Assembly (NCBI GenBank): GCA_022457155.1
Contig: JAJGOT010000313.1
Span: forward strand, 701,001 to 765,000
Length of the DNA stretch: 64,000 nt
Source of the DNA: Cladopsammia gracilis
Taxonomy: Eukaryota; Cnidaria; Anthozoa; Scleractinia; Dendrophylliidae
Reading direction: 5' to 3'
Part shown: piece by piece, positions 53,261 through 63,998 of the stretch
Position numbering within the stretch: the first letter of the stretch is position 1
Layout of the letters: each line of letters begins with the position of its first letter
Made by a program: the position numbers and the translations under genes
Notes under the pieces: generated by a model
What the model was told of the DNA's origin: nothing
Databases searched by the model: none
Seen by the model: the letters and a program-made list of their open reading frames with translations, nothing else

Positions 53261-53803
53261 TGGGATGAATTTGAGTCCCCTTGATAACGCGTTGACCTGG
53301 CTGTCAGTTAGCCGATGGCTTGAGAAGTTTTAAAGATATTTTTCATTTATCTCCCTTTCTGTGGCTGTCCGCCTTTTTTTCATGTTTCTCCTACGCTTAT
53401 TGTGTCTTTTGTTCTTAGATAAGAAATCGCTCTTGTGTATACGGCTAGTTCTGCCATTTCGAGGGTCAGAGAACACACTGTTATAAGCTTCAACTGGTTT
53501 ATTTTAAATAATAGTATACGAAGGCCCCAAGAATGTTTTGAATTTTTGAAACGCCAAGAGCGCTATTTTTAATAGGCACTTTGGCAGATTTTATATATTA
53601 AATAACGACCACAATAGGACTTCTCCTTCTGCATGAATTTGTTTTCTTTGCCTTGAACTTTGCACGAATTTTTTTTCCTGGCATTATCCCTTGCACGAAT
53701 TTTTTTTTTTGTTTTTTTCCCCATCCCCCCCATCACTTTTCTAATGGTCCGTCCCTAAAAAAAAACAAGGCAATTTGTGACTATAAAAAGCGGGACGAAA
53801 GCT

Positions 53804-54185
53804 AACAAGAGGCTAGCTGGTAGCCTGTACTCTTATTTTAACTGGGTCACGCACCCCTTCCCTCTCAACGAATTTTGCGTGACATGTAAGTCTTGTTTTG
53901 TTTACATATTATCAAATATCATTTATTACGACTGAATTTACAACTGAATTTAAACACGTTTTATAAGCATTTCTCTAAATCTAGCGACAACACAAAGAAA
54001 AATTCAATCACAAATTGATTCAACATAAATTCCCATCGAAAAATGTAATTTCTTTTCCGGTGAAGACCAAATGCCAGTGGCTTGACTCGGCTATTGTGAT
54101 TACGGGCACGGCGAAATCACGAGGTCGCATGTCAACCAATCAGACCAGTGAAAGTCCTCCCGCAGGATACGGGAAACTTTAAAAA
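53804..54185 (-). mobile_element. R1 copy 2, 3' part
   Basis: Matches the other R1 copies from the 3' tip (AACAAGAGGCTAGC) to the A-rich cgggaaacttta(a)n site, where R1b begins. The R1 5' end is missing. Confidence 0.7.
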
Positions 54186-55958
54186 AACAAGACGCTGTGG
54201 GAGCGTATACTTGGGCGTCGTTGTATTAGGCATATTGGAGAATAATTGTCTTGGGAATCTGCATGCACGTTATTTCACGGTTTGATGATAGGGAGTATTC
54301 GGATAGTGTGAGCAGTCTAACAAAGAAGCGCGTTAACCGTCTAAAACAAGAAGACACAGTACACTTAGCGTGCGAGATCGCACGCAAATTATTAAAGTAG
54401 CGTGTCCACTGTGTCAAAAGACGAGTACATACTGAAAAATACAAATCGATGCCTACTTTGTACTTACCGTTGAAAAAAAAAAGGCCGTATGTCAGAGTTT
54501 CCCGATGGTTGTTATTGGTTTTAGCTAAATCTTGTAACTAGCTGGTCTGTGTTTCCGACACTTTTGAAGTGAATGCAAATGTAGCCGCAAAGTGGCTTTT
54601 CGAAGCCATGATGTAATTGCCTGGTCCGACCCGACCCGAGGTCAAAACAACTTTTCCAATTGAAAGTTTTGCTGGAAGTATTCCCGCCGTTATTGTAATA
54701 AAGTTTGAATGAAACATAAATTTAATCAAAGTTAACGACAGAAGTGATAATTTAGGAGGAGAGAACCAAATTTAGCCCTTTGAAATATATTTTTTCAGTT
54801 GAGGTAAAAATGTTGCAATTTGCATAATATGAAAGTAATTTGAAACCTTTCCAGTAACGCATAACGCAGCTGTTTCATAAAACATCTCGCAATCAGACAC
54901 ACGAAAATACATCCAGTTTTTATTCCTCTGTATCCGAAACACAGAAAAGAAAATTAAATGAAAAAGTGATCGCTTTAAGGTTATTTTCGCCTGAGAAACT
55001 AACTAGCTAGCGGAAGCAAAACTCGCAAGAAACGTCTCGCAAGACACCGCGTGCATTGTTTACATCTTCTCTCGGCGGTGAATTTTTGCATCCAAAGTTT
55101 CAGTTGGCTGTTCTGTTCCTTCAACTTCACGAAATCAAAATTAATGAAAAGCAAACAACCGAAAGAAGTGAAATTAATTGGGATTCCTACCACGCTTATA
55201 TTTCTTCCTTCGCTGTCCACTGTTCAGTTCTTATTAAATAAGCGCTATGTATGTATTCGTCTAAATTATCTTCTTCATGTTCGTTTAAACATGTTTTAGC
55301 GGCTTTCCGTCATGAAGGTATCGTAGAATTAAATCGCGAGTGCCAAATACTTTCGCAGTGTCTTCTTGAGTAATTTCCTTACGCATATTGAATATGAAAC
55401 TGTAAGATGCAACAGAGAAAACACAACTCGCACTTTGTGACGTTCGCCTCGCATCAACAAACAGGTGTACTCCACTGCGGTCAAACGAGAGAAATTTGCA
55501 AACGTTAATCAAAGTACTTCAAAGTTAAGGTTGTCATTTTTACTGTTTATTAAAAGTTTCATATATTAACAATACACTGTCAACTCACTAAACGTTTTGA
55601 AAGTTTACTAAAAAAGTTCTAAGCGTTTGAAAACTATGAACCGCAGAACTGTCGGCGCCATTTGCCAACACAATTTTGCTCAGGCACGAAGCGTTTTGAT
55701 CAGTTTTCAACGATCGAAAAAAGCTCGTTATTTTGAGCCGGAAAGATGAAAAGATAGTTACATAAACTAATTATTTTATACATCCTTGCCCACGTTTCCA
55801 CTTAATACTAAATGAATCCCACCAAATAAAACGAAAAACGCCTCGGACGTGTGATCGCGGTGAAGGTTTGAACAATCCCGCCATCCCCAGAGTTGCGCAA
55901 TACTGCACATTTGTGGACGACCAAACTGCATTTTAATACTTGGTCGCTACGCCCAAGT
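54186..55958 (-). mobile_element. Helentron-like element R1b
   Basis: Read on the minus strand, the 5' tip ACTTGGGCGTAGCGA folds on CCAAGT. Near the 3' end ACGCCCAAGT is inverted, followed by hairpin ACGCTCCCACAGCGT and tail CTTGTT. The plan and loop GCGTAGCG match R1, but the body differs. It abuts R1 copy 3 directly. A diverged second copy of its body is at about 56360-57770. Only short ORFs are seen. Confidence 0.6.
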
Positions 55959-57770
55959 AACAAGAGGCTAGCTGGTAGCCTGTACTCATGCGCTTGCATA
56001 AGAACATTTTATGGTTTATTTTAACTGGGTCACGCACCCCTTCACTCTCAACGAATTTTGCGTGACATGTAAGTCTTGTTTTTACAAAATATCAGATATC
56101 ATTTATCGCGACTGAATTTACAACTGAATTTAAACACGTTTTATAAGCATTTCTCCCAAACTAGCGACAACACAAACAAAAATTCAATCACAAATTGATA
56201 TCAACATAAATTCTCATCGAAAAATGTAATTTCTTTTCCGGTGAAGTCCAAATGCTAGTGGCTTGACTCGGTTATTTGAAAACAAGAACGTGATTGCGGG
56301 CACGCCGAAATCATGAGGTCGCGTGTCAACTAATCAGACCAGTGTAAACTGGGCTACCTTATACAAATCGAAGCCTATTCAGTTTAATATACTTACCGTT
56401 ATTGATAAAAAAAAGGCCTATATCTGTATTTCCTGGTGGTTGTTATTAGTTTTAGTTATCTTGTATCTACCTAAATTTATCTTTGTAACTTGTGTTTCCG
56501 ACACTTGAAGCCGTGAATCTTTTGTTTATTTTGCCTGCTCCGGACCCGCGGGGTCAAAACAACTTTTCGAATTGAAAGTTTTGACGTATTCCCGCCATTG
56601 TGATAATAAAAAATTGAATTTTAATCAAAGTTAACGACAGAATTGATAATTCTGGAGGAGAAAAACAAATTTAGCCCTTTGAATCAAATATACTTTTTCA
56701 GTTGTGGTAAAAATCAAAGGCTCCTTAGAGCCAACCCGTGAATTTGAAATGCGTAACGCAATATTGCGGTAAGCTTATGTTTTCACTCTATCACGGTTCA
56801 ATATTTTTTTTAAAATTAAACGTAAGGATTTTTGACAAACGCAAAAAAAAATAAAAATACAGTACATCACTTTCATAATGTTCAGTCCGAAGAAGAAAGA
56901 AAAAAAAAAAAAGAAAAAAAAAAAAAAACGACCCGAGCGAGATTGGAACCTGGGCCTTTCGGCTGTAAGTGCGTGGTTTACACCACTCGACCACCGTGAC
57001 AACTGATTTCAAATGGGATAAATTTTATTACTTGAAGGTAGATAAGAATCAAAACGCGTGTCTCAGTTAAATTCCTTTTTAGATTGATTTTAACGTTGCA
57101 TTAAAGACTCCAAATGCGAAACATCTTTAAGCTTATTGTTGTTTATATTCGTTTACACCAATTTAGTTATTTTTATCGCTGGATTCACGCTGTTCTTGTT
57201 ACAAAACGCATTCGTAACAAAGCATTACGTCACTAAGAAGGAGTGAGCGAGTGAGCGACTCATTTGCATATCTGTCGCCGTTACCGATAACCCGTTCATT
57301 ACGCATGCGCGTATATTCACGGGTTAAAAAGTAATTTGAAACCTTTCAGTAACACAACGTGACCATTTCATAAAACATCTCGCAATCAGACACAACGAAA
57401 ATATTCAAGTTTTATTACTCTATATCTGTAACACAGAAAAGAAAATTAAATGAAAAAGTGGTCGCTTTAAGGTTATTTTCGCCCGAGAAACATTCACTAG
57501 CACAAGCGAAACTCATGATGACTGGTTTCTCAGAAATAGTACAGCATTCGGTGGAAAATCTTCAAATCTCCTCGAGTCTTTTTCAGCAACGCGACTGTTT
57601 GACGAGAAATGGATCACAAGACACGTGCAGTTTACATCTTATAATGGTGGTGAATTTTTCGCAGCTGAAGTTTCTGTTGTCTGTTCTATCCCTCTTCAAC
57701 CTGGCGAAATAAAAATTCATGAAAGGCAAACAATCGAAACAGTTGAGAAATTCATTTGAACACGGTATTT
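55959..57770 (-). mobile_element. R1 copy 3 plus R1b body (tandem duplicate)
   Basis: R1 3' part at 55959-56344, then from about 56360 sequence parallel to 54440-55160 of R1b (tacttaccgtt, gtgtttccgacact, gaaagttttg, ttaacgacagaa, aaaacatctcgcaatcagac in order). The S element at 56711-57327 interrupts it. Together with 53804-55958 this is a tandem array of R1+R1b units. Confidence 0.65.
56711..57327 (-). mobile_element. Helentron-like element S, copy 2
   Basis: Inverted relative to copy 1 (2505-3137): 3' hairpin end at 56711, 5' tip AACCCGTGAATATACGCGC at 57327. The parallel R1b copy shows the uninterrupted region, with about 22 bases lost at the site. It contains the tRNA-like module (56930-57003, minus) and a T-rich tract. 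Confidence 0.6.
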
Positions 57771-57795
57771 GAATTTTATAGTTTCGGTTTCTGAC

Positions 57796-58208
57796 TTTAC
57801 CTCGGTGTAAGAACCCACAACTGACGTCACTCACTCAGTCCCACTTCTATGAACACTACTTGCCCGAATGTTCATTGGACCCTCGGTTCTGTGGAGCGAT
57901 GGTTCTCTGGATCGATGGTTCGTTGGATCTTTGGTTCTCTGGATCTGATCCAACGAACCATCGAACCAAGGAACCAGCGATCCATCCATCGTACCAACGA
58001 ACCATCGAACCAGCGATCCAACGAACCATCGAACCAGCGGTCCAACGAACCGTCGAACCAGCGATCCAGAAAACCAAAGATCCTCAGAACCGAGAGTCCA
58101 ATGATCCATTGATCCATAAAACCGATCTAATGTTGCATCGACCCATCCATCCAGCAGTGCAATCTTATATTGAGTGACGTCAGTTGTGGGTTCTTACACC
58201 GAGGTAAA
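57796..58208. mobile_element. MITE enclosing a GAACCATCGATCC minisatellite
   Basis: Ends tttacctcggtgtaagaacc and ggttcttacaccgaggtaaa are inverted copies of about 38 bp. The core 57880-58130 is built of 12-base units (GAACCATCGATC type), first in one orientation and then in the other, with 24-base higher-order units gaaccagcgatccaacgaac. Because units are multiples of three and lack stops, several frames on both strands stay open. Confidence 0.75.
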
Positions 58209-58881
58209 GCCCGGTTTCTTTCCGCTTCAAAAGCGCAAGTGCTGTGCCGAGAGTGATCGAAACGATCAGGCTTCGTTCGTTGTATTACATCAAAATACTT
58301 TTTAAAAAACATTTCATTAACTGCGAAAAATGAATCGATTGAGATTGAAGACATTGAACTCACCGAGAGCTGAAGAGAAGCGTCCCAGTGTATGTTAACG
58401 TTCTTCTTGGAGAGTGAGCACATGGTAGGGGGGCTATCATAATGGTGATTTTATGTAGAGGGGGTGTCATAATTGCAATTTTGTGACACAGAAGAAATTC
58501 AACGTAAACCTAGACTGGTCTCCCCCTGCGGAGGGATAGCCCAGTAATGAAAAAGTTGATAGCTTCAACAACTATCTTACGAAGGCATTTACTAACGCCC
58601 CATTTGCCGGAGTATGGCGTCACCGAGGGCTTTCTAACCCTTCGATAAATATTTATTTGCCTTATGGCGTACATTTAAATTACCAAGGGAATAAACCCCT
58701 TTATCGAAGTTATCGAGGGGCCATCCTGGTCGCTTTACGTCGCCAATAGAGATATTTATATTCCTTGTAGCTCATATAGCTTGTGCATTCGTGGGAACAC
58801 GTATGGCAAGCCGAATGTAGCAATATTCAATTCGTCGAATTTTATATTCAATTTTGTATTCTGTATTCAATTACGTGTTTA

Positions 58882-59063
58882 ATATTCAACTTTTATTCAA
58901 CATTCAACACATTATTTAACATTCAACTATTCATTTTACATTCAACTATTTATTTAACATTCAACTATTCATTTAATATTCAACTATTCATTTAACATTC
59001 AACTATTCATTTAGCATTCAACTTTTGTTCAACATTCAACTCGTCATTTAACATTCAACTTTC
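58882..59063. repeat. Minisatellite of ATTCAACTATTCATTTAAC units
   Basis: About nine imperfect units of 19-21 bases. It ends 140 bp before the HECT start codon. Confidence 0.85.
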
Positions 59064-59201
59064 ATGAGCCCTCACTATTTCTGGCCAGTGACACATAGCA
59101 GGAGAGGACGGGTAACCAAGCCTTCAGCCGAAAGCAAGCATCGCCTACGATCTTTTCTCTTGCCCGCGCTTTTGCTGCTTTTATACTTCATTCGGTGAAC
59201 T

Positions 59202-61109
59202 ATGGAGGAAAATTTGCGAAGATTATCAAACTGCTTGAACAAGGCGAGCGAAGTAGTACAGGAACTTGTATCAAATGGCAGTCGCAATGTAGCTGGTGCT
59301 ATAAATATTGATGAGGCTACGACAAGCACAAACACAGGCATGACATCGGTTGGACAAGCCGTTAGTAGAGCTCGAGCAATGATGCACCAGTCTACCGCCA
59401 GAGGTTTGTACTCACGTTTAAACAGTCGAGAACGCCTTCGAGCCTCTTCGTCCACTAGCTCTGCTCCCACAAAGTCTAAGCGAGCGAAAGTTGAAAGTAA
59501 TAAGGTATTCGAGTTTGTTTTGGTGCGGTTTGACGATGAGAATGATGACGATGTTAATTCCGATACTATGTTAACCGATGAAAATACTGTATTACGAGGC
59601 TTTATAAGTCTTAATAGTTCTGCCAATGAACTGGCCGTGAGAAAGGCGCTATCTGATGCTATACAGATGAAGTATCCGGCCGTGGCAAGTCAGGACCTGG
59701 TATTCCTTAAGGCAAACAGGAGAAGACCTACACAACCAGTGAACTGTCACGAATACTCCTTTAAACAAGTAAAATCACTCGCTGGTCAAGGGGCAATTTA
59801 CATCAGACTGAAACATGGCTTTAGTTTTCTCCTAGATAATCAAGGTTCAGATAGTAGTAGCTTGCATGATTATGAAATCGGCAACCACACACAGAGTAGA
59901 CCAATATCCACTCTACAACCAACAGAAGGCCCACAGGCAAATGACAACCACACAGCAAGTGGACCAATACCCACCCCACAACCAACAGAAGGCCCACAGA
60001 CAGACGACAATCACACAGAGAGTAGACCAATATCCACCCCACAACCAACAGAAGGCTCACAGGCAGACAACAATCTGCATACAGTCACTGGAGACAGCAA
60101 TCTGAATGCAGTTGCTGCAGTAAACTTGGTCACTCTGGAAACAGCTGTAGCACAATGCATTAGCATCTGTGAGAACAATAATGTGGGAAATCCTGTGGAG
60201 ATACTCAAGTGTGCACAAAAGTACATTTTGCAGGGTCGTCCATTGGATGTAAATTCACCAGAACAGCCACTCGATGGTGAAACTAATTTTGTGAGCATAG
60301 ACCGATTTAATGTTTTAAATACAGCTGTAGAAGAATTTAAAGACATTGAAAATCCAAGACTCGCTCTGGAAGTTTCCTTCTATGGGGAAAAGGCCTATGA
60401 TGCTGGGGGTCCCAGGAAAGAATTTTTTCGACTGTGTCTTAAAGAAATACAGCAAAGGTATTTTGAAAATGGACTGCGCGAACTCATGGCCAAAGAATAT
60501 GAGTTTGTTGGAACTATTATGGCAATGAGTATTCTTCAGAATGGTCCCATTCCCCGGTTCATTCAGGAGGAAATTTTGCAGGAGATTTTTTCAGATGATA
60601 TCTCGAGGCCATGCATTGCAGAGCTTCGAAAAGGATTCATGAAACTTGGTCTTTATGAGATTGCAAAAAGTCTTCCTCTCTTTATTCATCTGATGCGACC
60701 AAATGAAGCAAGTCGACTCTCCAGACGACAGCTTGTCCTACTTCTCAAGCCATCATTCTCTGAGGATGGAACAAATGCACACAAGTATGAAAATGATGTC
60801 TATGCTGCATTCTCAAAGTATGTGCGAGAAGCTGCAAGTGGTAGAAGAGGTACAGTCACTCTGGGCAGCATTCTACAGTTTGTAACAGGTCTGGATGAAG
60901 AACCTCCTCTTGGATTTGGATTGCAACCTAGCATTCAATTTGTTGCTGCACCTAAGGAGCTCAAGTGGTCCTTTATTCCTAAAGCTAACACATGTAGTGT
61001 AACAATGTTGTTACCGAGGGGCTCCCATGATCTTCCTTTGCCAGCTGAGGCGGACCTTTTTGAAGTTTATGATGCTGCCTTTTCCAATAACTACTTTGGA
61101 CTTGCATGA
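59202..61109 (+). CDS. HECT-domain E3 ubiquitin ligase, single exon (635 codons)
   Basis: Intact ORF from ATG 59202. Residues 1-120 are Ser/Ala/Arg-rich with a basic patch (PTKSKRAKVES). Residues 105-215 form an unidentified domain. Residues about 228-290 are three 21-residue repeats (HT.SRPISTPQPTEGPQ.DDN type). Residues 363-635 are a HECT domain: VSFYGEKAYDAGGPRKEFF at its start, FVTGLDEEPPLGF, and the catalytic Cys598 in KANTCSVTMLLP. It ends soon after the Cys lobe core, shorter than usual but with the loading Cys. HECT ligases take ubiquitin from an E2 onto this Cys and pass it to substrates. Lack of introns is typical of the multi-copy G2E3-like HECT genes of fish and cnidarians; mobile origin is possible. 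A TTTATA 20-30 bp upstream may act as TATA box. Confidence 0.85.
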   Translation: MEENLRRLSNCLNKASEVVQELVSNGSRNVAGAINIDEATTSTNTGMTSVGQAVSRARAMMHQSTARGLYSRLNSRERLRASSSTSSAPTKSKRAKVESNKVFEFVLVRFDDENDDDVNSDTMLTDENTVLRGFISLNSSANELAVRKALSDAIQMKYPAVASQDLVFLKANRRRPTQPVNCHEYSFKQVKSLAGQGAIYIRLKHGFSFLLDNQGSDSSSLHDYEIGNHTQSRPISTLQPTEGPQANDNHTASGPIPTPQPTEGPQTDDNHTESRPISTPQPTEGSQADNNLHTVTGDSNLNAVAAVNLVTLETAVAQCISICENNNVGNPVEILKCAQKYILQGRPLDVNSPEQPLDGETNFVSIDRFNVLNTAVEEFKDIENPRLALEVSFYGEKAYDAGGPRKEFFRLCLKEIQQRYFENGLRELMAKEYEFVGTIMAMSILQNGPIPRFIQEEILQEIFSDDISRPCIAELRKGFMKLGLYEIAKSLPLFIHLMRPNEASRLSRRQLVLLLKPSFSEDGTNAHKYENDVYAAFSKYVREAASGRRGTVTLGSILQFVTGLDEEPPLGFGLQPSIQFVAAPKELKWSFIPKANTCSVTMLLPRGSHDLPLPAEADLFEVYDAAFSNNYFGLA

Positions 61110-63479
61110 GGCAACTGTACATTGCTATTTGTATTCACTTTGCTAGAAGTAAATAGGTTTTGTCATATGATGAAATTTGGCTTATATAGTGACGATTCTT
61201 CGCTTCTTTGCTACAAACATTTAAAGATAAGGCATGGATTTATAAACTGTTTTAAAATGGTAATACTCCTGTAATTTCATTTTATGAATGCAAGTGTTGA
61301 GTCTGTTTATGTGGAGAACCCAAAGTTGGGTAGCTTAGCTTAGTAGGGTCCAAGGGGGTTGTGGAGTCCCTGAAGCCTGATTTTTAGCCCTGGAGCCCCA
61401 TTAACATTTTCCTCAGGACAATGTCTATAGCCCAGAGCCCTTAAAAAGCCCCATTTTTGTTGTCTTGGAACTCTGGAGCCCCCCTTTTTTGGCCTTGGAG
61501 CCCTGGAGCACTGCTTTTTTGGGCCTGGAATCCTAAAACCCTGTAGGACCCTGCTTAGTGAAGGAAGATTGTTACTGTCAGTTCTAACTAGGGCTTTGAA
61601 TATTGTATAGATACAATTTCTTAGCATGTGCTAAAAGATACATGTGCATACTGCAGCATTTCAACCCTTTCCACATCAAAGAAGTGTCTAGTTGAAAGGA
61701 TTGTGACATGGCTCTTGCAGGTGTTAAGGTCTTTTTAAGCCTGCGCCTCCCATTATCAAACACTCGTTCTCCTCTTTATATTATATTGTCCAGGTTTTGT
61801 TTGGACAATTTGTTGCATGTATATTATGAAGACATTTTAAATTTGATTCCTCTTGTGACCTGTATATAATGGATGAGGCGTTGATTTTGTGAACCACCAG
61901 TCGCCATTGTACCTTTAAATTTAAATGACATCACGTTTCAAGAGAGTCGGGAAGGTCAGGTACTGACTGAGCAAACTTATTACACTTAGAAAACTCCTAT
62001 TCCCTTCTTTCCAGTGGATGTTTATTTTTAAGCTTTTACTACAATTATAATTGTTCATGTTAATGTATGGTTGGTCCTCATCTAAAAGCAATGACTTGAG
62101 AAATGTGGCTGCTATGAGTAATTACATGTTTGGAAGAAATATTAATCAAGGGTAAATAACATTTTGATCATAACATGTTAAGTAAATTGGTATCCAGCAG
62201 AGAACTGTTGATCATTTTTTACAACATTTCCTTTGCAGTTGTTGGTTCAAGTTTGAATAATTGAAGTTATTTCATTCATATTTAAATAAAGTTTACAAAA
62301 AGGAACAGTGTTGCATTGCTTTATGGTTCATTTAGGGTCATATTTTATAGTCCCAGTTTTATGGCATGTCCCTGGCTTTGCTTGGTGTGCATTGTTTTCT
62401 TTTTTAAAAGAACAAATAATACAAGAGTTGAAAAAGCAAGATTTGCCAGATCAAGTTTCTGGAATGTACCATTCTGTTCAGCTGGCAGGTCGTTGAGCTT
62501 TTCTCTTAGCCTTCAGTGCATTCTCATTACAAATGTATGTAGCAAATGGAGAAACAAACATTTGTCTGATCTAAAGCTGTCATCTCCAATATAATTATTA
62601 TTGACAAATGAGGTATATGAAATGAATCATATATGAACTGAGGATATTGAATAAATGAAGAAATGATCCTGGCAGTTGTGTTTTTTCAATTTAAGCAATT
62701 GCAAAAAAAAGCCTGAAACCCTGAATTTTTCAGGCTTCTTAACATTTGCTTAAATTGCAAAACATAGCTGATAGGATAATTTCTTCATTTAGACTTATTA
62801 TTATTTCGCAATACAGCAACCCCTAATACAAGGATTAATTAGTTACAAAACATAGAAGACACACAGAGTAGTACAAAAATGGCCGACAGAGGATTATGAG
62901 TGAAGGGCTGTGTTTTTTCAGTCATGAGAACCTGTTTTGCATGTCAGGAATGGTAGCAATCAACACACATCTCGGCACTCACCCATAAAAAAAATAACTA
63001 TATATATATATATGTATGTATGGACTGCAAACTAATACATTGACTTTATAACAATATCTCTACTGGTGAATTTTTTTGGAGGACACATACTTTGCTGATT
63101 AGTTATTAAGAGAATTTCTTATGTAATAATAAAGAACTGGCTGCAGTGGAAGCCCAGGCATCGAACTTACAACGAAGCAGAATATATCGGTTAATATTTA
63201 ACCTTGTCCATGGCAATAAGAATAAACTAGAAAGCAACCTGATCTGCACTTTGGCCTTACATTGATCTACACTAATTGGTGCTTACAATCACAAAATTTG
63301 GATCTTTTTTAAATGAATTCCTGAGAGAATAAAGGTCTATCCACACTAGGACACATAAAAGATGTGTTTCGAATTTACCCAGATCTGTGCGGACATGGTC
63401 TGATTAGTAACTTTCATATAATGCCCCTAAGTGATAATACTTTACAATGTGAAGTTTTTTCTCTGTCCCAAAGAGATCA
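61110..63479. other. 3' flank of HECT gene and intergenic DNA
   Basis: AATAAA signals occur at about 62284 and 62650 and could end the HECT transcript. An inverted repeat at 62688-62760 (gcctgaaa...tttcaggc with caatttaagca arms) and a (TA)n tract near 63000 are the only other structures. No further gene is seen. Confidence 0.45.
61341..61555. repeat. Repeat with AGTAGGGTCC ends and CCTGGAGCCCC words
   Basis: Ends agtagggtcc and ggaccctgct are inverted. The interior repeats ttggagccctggagccc-type words five or six times. Probably a small MITE in the 3' flank of the HECT gene. Confidence 0.45.
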
Positions 63480-63998
63480 CTAATCATTCGCCAGGTCCAT
63501 TCCATCCCTGACCAGGTCTAGGGCTTGAATGTAAAGATCAATACCTAGCTGTGTGGACTGCATTAGGGGGTTAACAGCATCCAGCACATAGGACTCTATG
63601 AAATCTCTGTTATCAAAAGTGATTGATTCAACAACAACATTGTTATCCTCTTCTGAAGGAGAGGGACCCTCTGGATCATATCCATACAGTTGAAGATCAT
63701 CTGGCTCGCCATCAGCATCCCCATGAGCCAAGGGATTATTGGCATGCATCATGCCATTCATCCACATTTGATATGGGGTCCAATTACCCTCTGTACTCAC
63801 TGCATGATTGTTGAATGCTTCTGAAAATTCATTCAGTGAATTGTTGATTCTGGGAATAAAAATTGTGTGCAAAGTGAAAAGTTGAATGGGATCCTCTACG
63901 TTAAGAAGCCCTGATGACTCCATTGCATAAAAGGTGTAGTAATACAGGTGACAAACACATCGGTAGACCTCTCTCCAAAGACGCTCGATCCTTTGATT
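63480..63998 (-). CDS. DDE integrase-like protein, C-terminal part (partial)
   Basis: Open from the window edge to a stop at 63480 (172 residues). It begins NQRIERLWREVYRC, which fits the end of a transposase/integrase core with the third acidic residue in IER. It continues YYTFYAMESSGLLNVEDPIQ, FIPRINNSLNEFSEAFNNH, STEGNWTPYQMWMNGMMH, an acidic YGYDPEGPSPSEEDNN stretch and a helical end. The same kind of protein (integrase core, then a 'W.P.Q.W..G' region) is widespread in cnidarians and fish. The N-terminal part is outside. It converges on the HECT gene 2.4 kb away. Transposase versus domesticated gene cannot be decided. Confidence 0.6.
   Translation of the reverse strand, partial: NQRIERLWREVYRCVCHLYYYTFYAMESSGLLNVEDPIQLFTLHTIFIPRINNSLNEFSEAFNNHAVSTEGNWTPYQMWMNGMMHANNPLAHGDADGEPDDLQLYGYDPEGPSPSEEDNNVVVESITFDNRDFIESYVLDAVNPLMQSTQLGIDLYIQALDLVRDGMDLAND

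Larger units (their letters stand above)
47908..53755. mobile_element. 5.8-kb TIR element, TAA flanks (PIF/Harbinger-like)
   Basis: About 30 bp of terminal inverted repeat (GGGACGGACCATTAGAAAAG and on), followed on both sides by several copies of TTCGTGCA with A/T runs (47957-48035 and 53628-53715). TAA flanks both ends (47905-47907, 53756-53758). Comparison with other R1 copies gives a clean empty site. The interior holds a broken Penelope-like RT, a MITE and unassigned DNA; no Harbinger transposase or Myb protein is recognised. Confidence 0.7.
47486..53803 (-). mobile_element. R1 copy 1, split by the 5.8-kb TIR element
   Basis: R1 3' end (AACAAGAGGCTAGCTGGTAG) at 47486; the element runs to 47907 and resumes at 53756-53803 (caatttgtgactataaaaag). 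The R1 5' tip is missing because the next R1 copy begins at 53804. It cuts the SGNH-like ORF. Confidence 0.7.

Noticed and set aside
47486..56344. R1 copies as LTRs of a retrotransposon
   Set aside because: No TG...CA ends, primer site or target duplications; the ends fit Helentron-like structure better.
57831..58112. Several overlapping ORFs on both strands (73-98 codons)
   Set aside because: They arise from stop-free 12- and 24-base repeat units inside a MITE; translations are repeats such as EPSNQRSN with no gene-like features.
58882..59063. CRISPR-like array
   Set aside because: Units are contiguous without unique spacers; it is an ordinary minisatellite in animal DNA.
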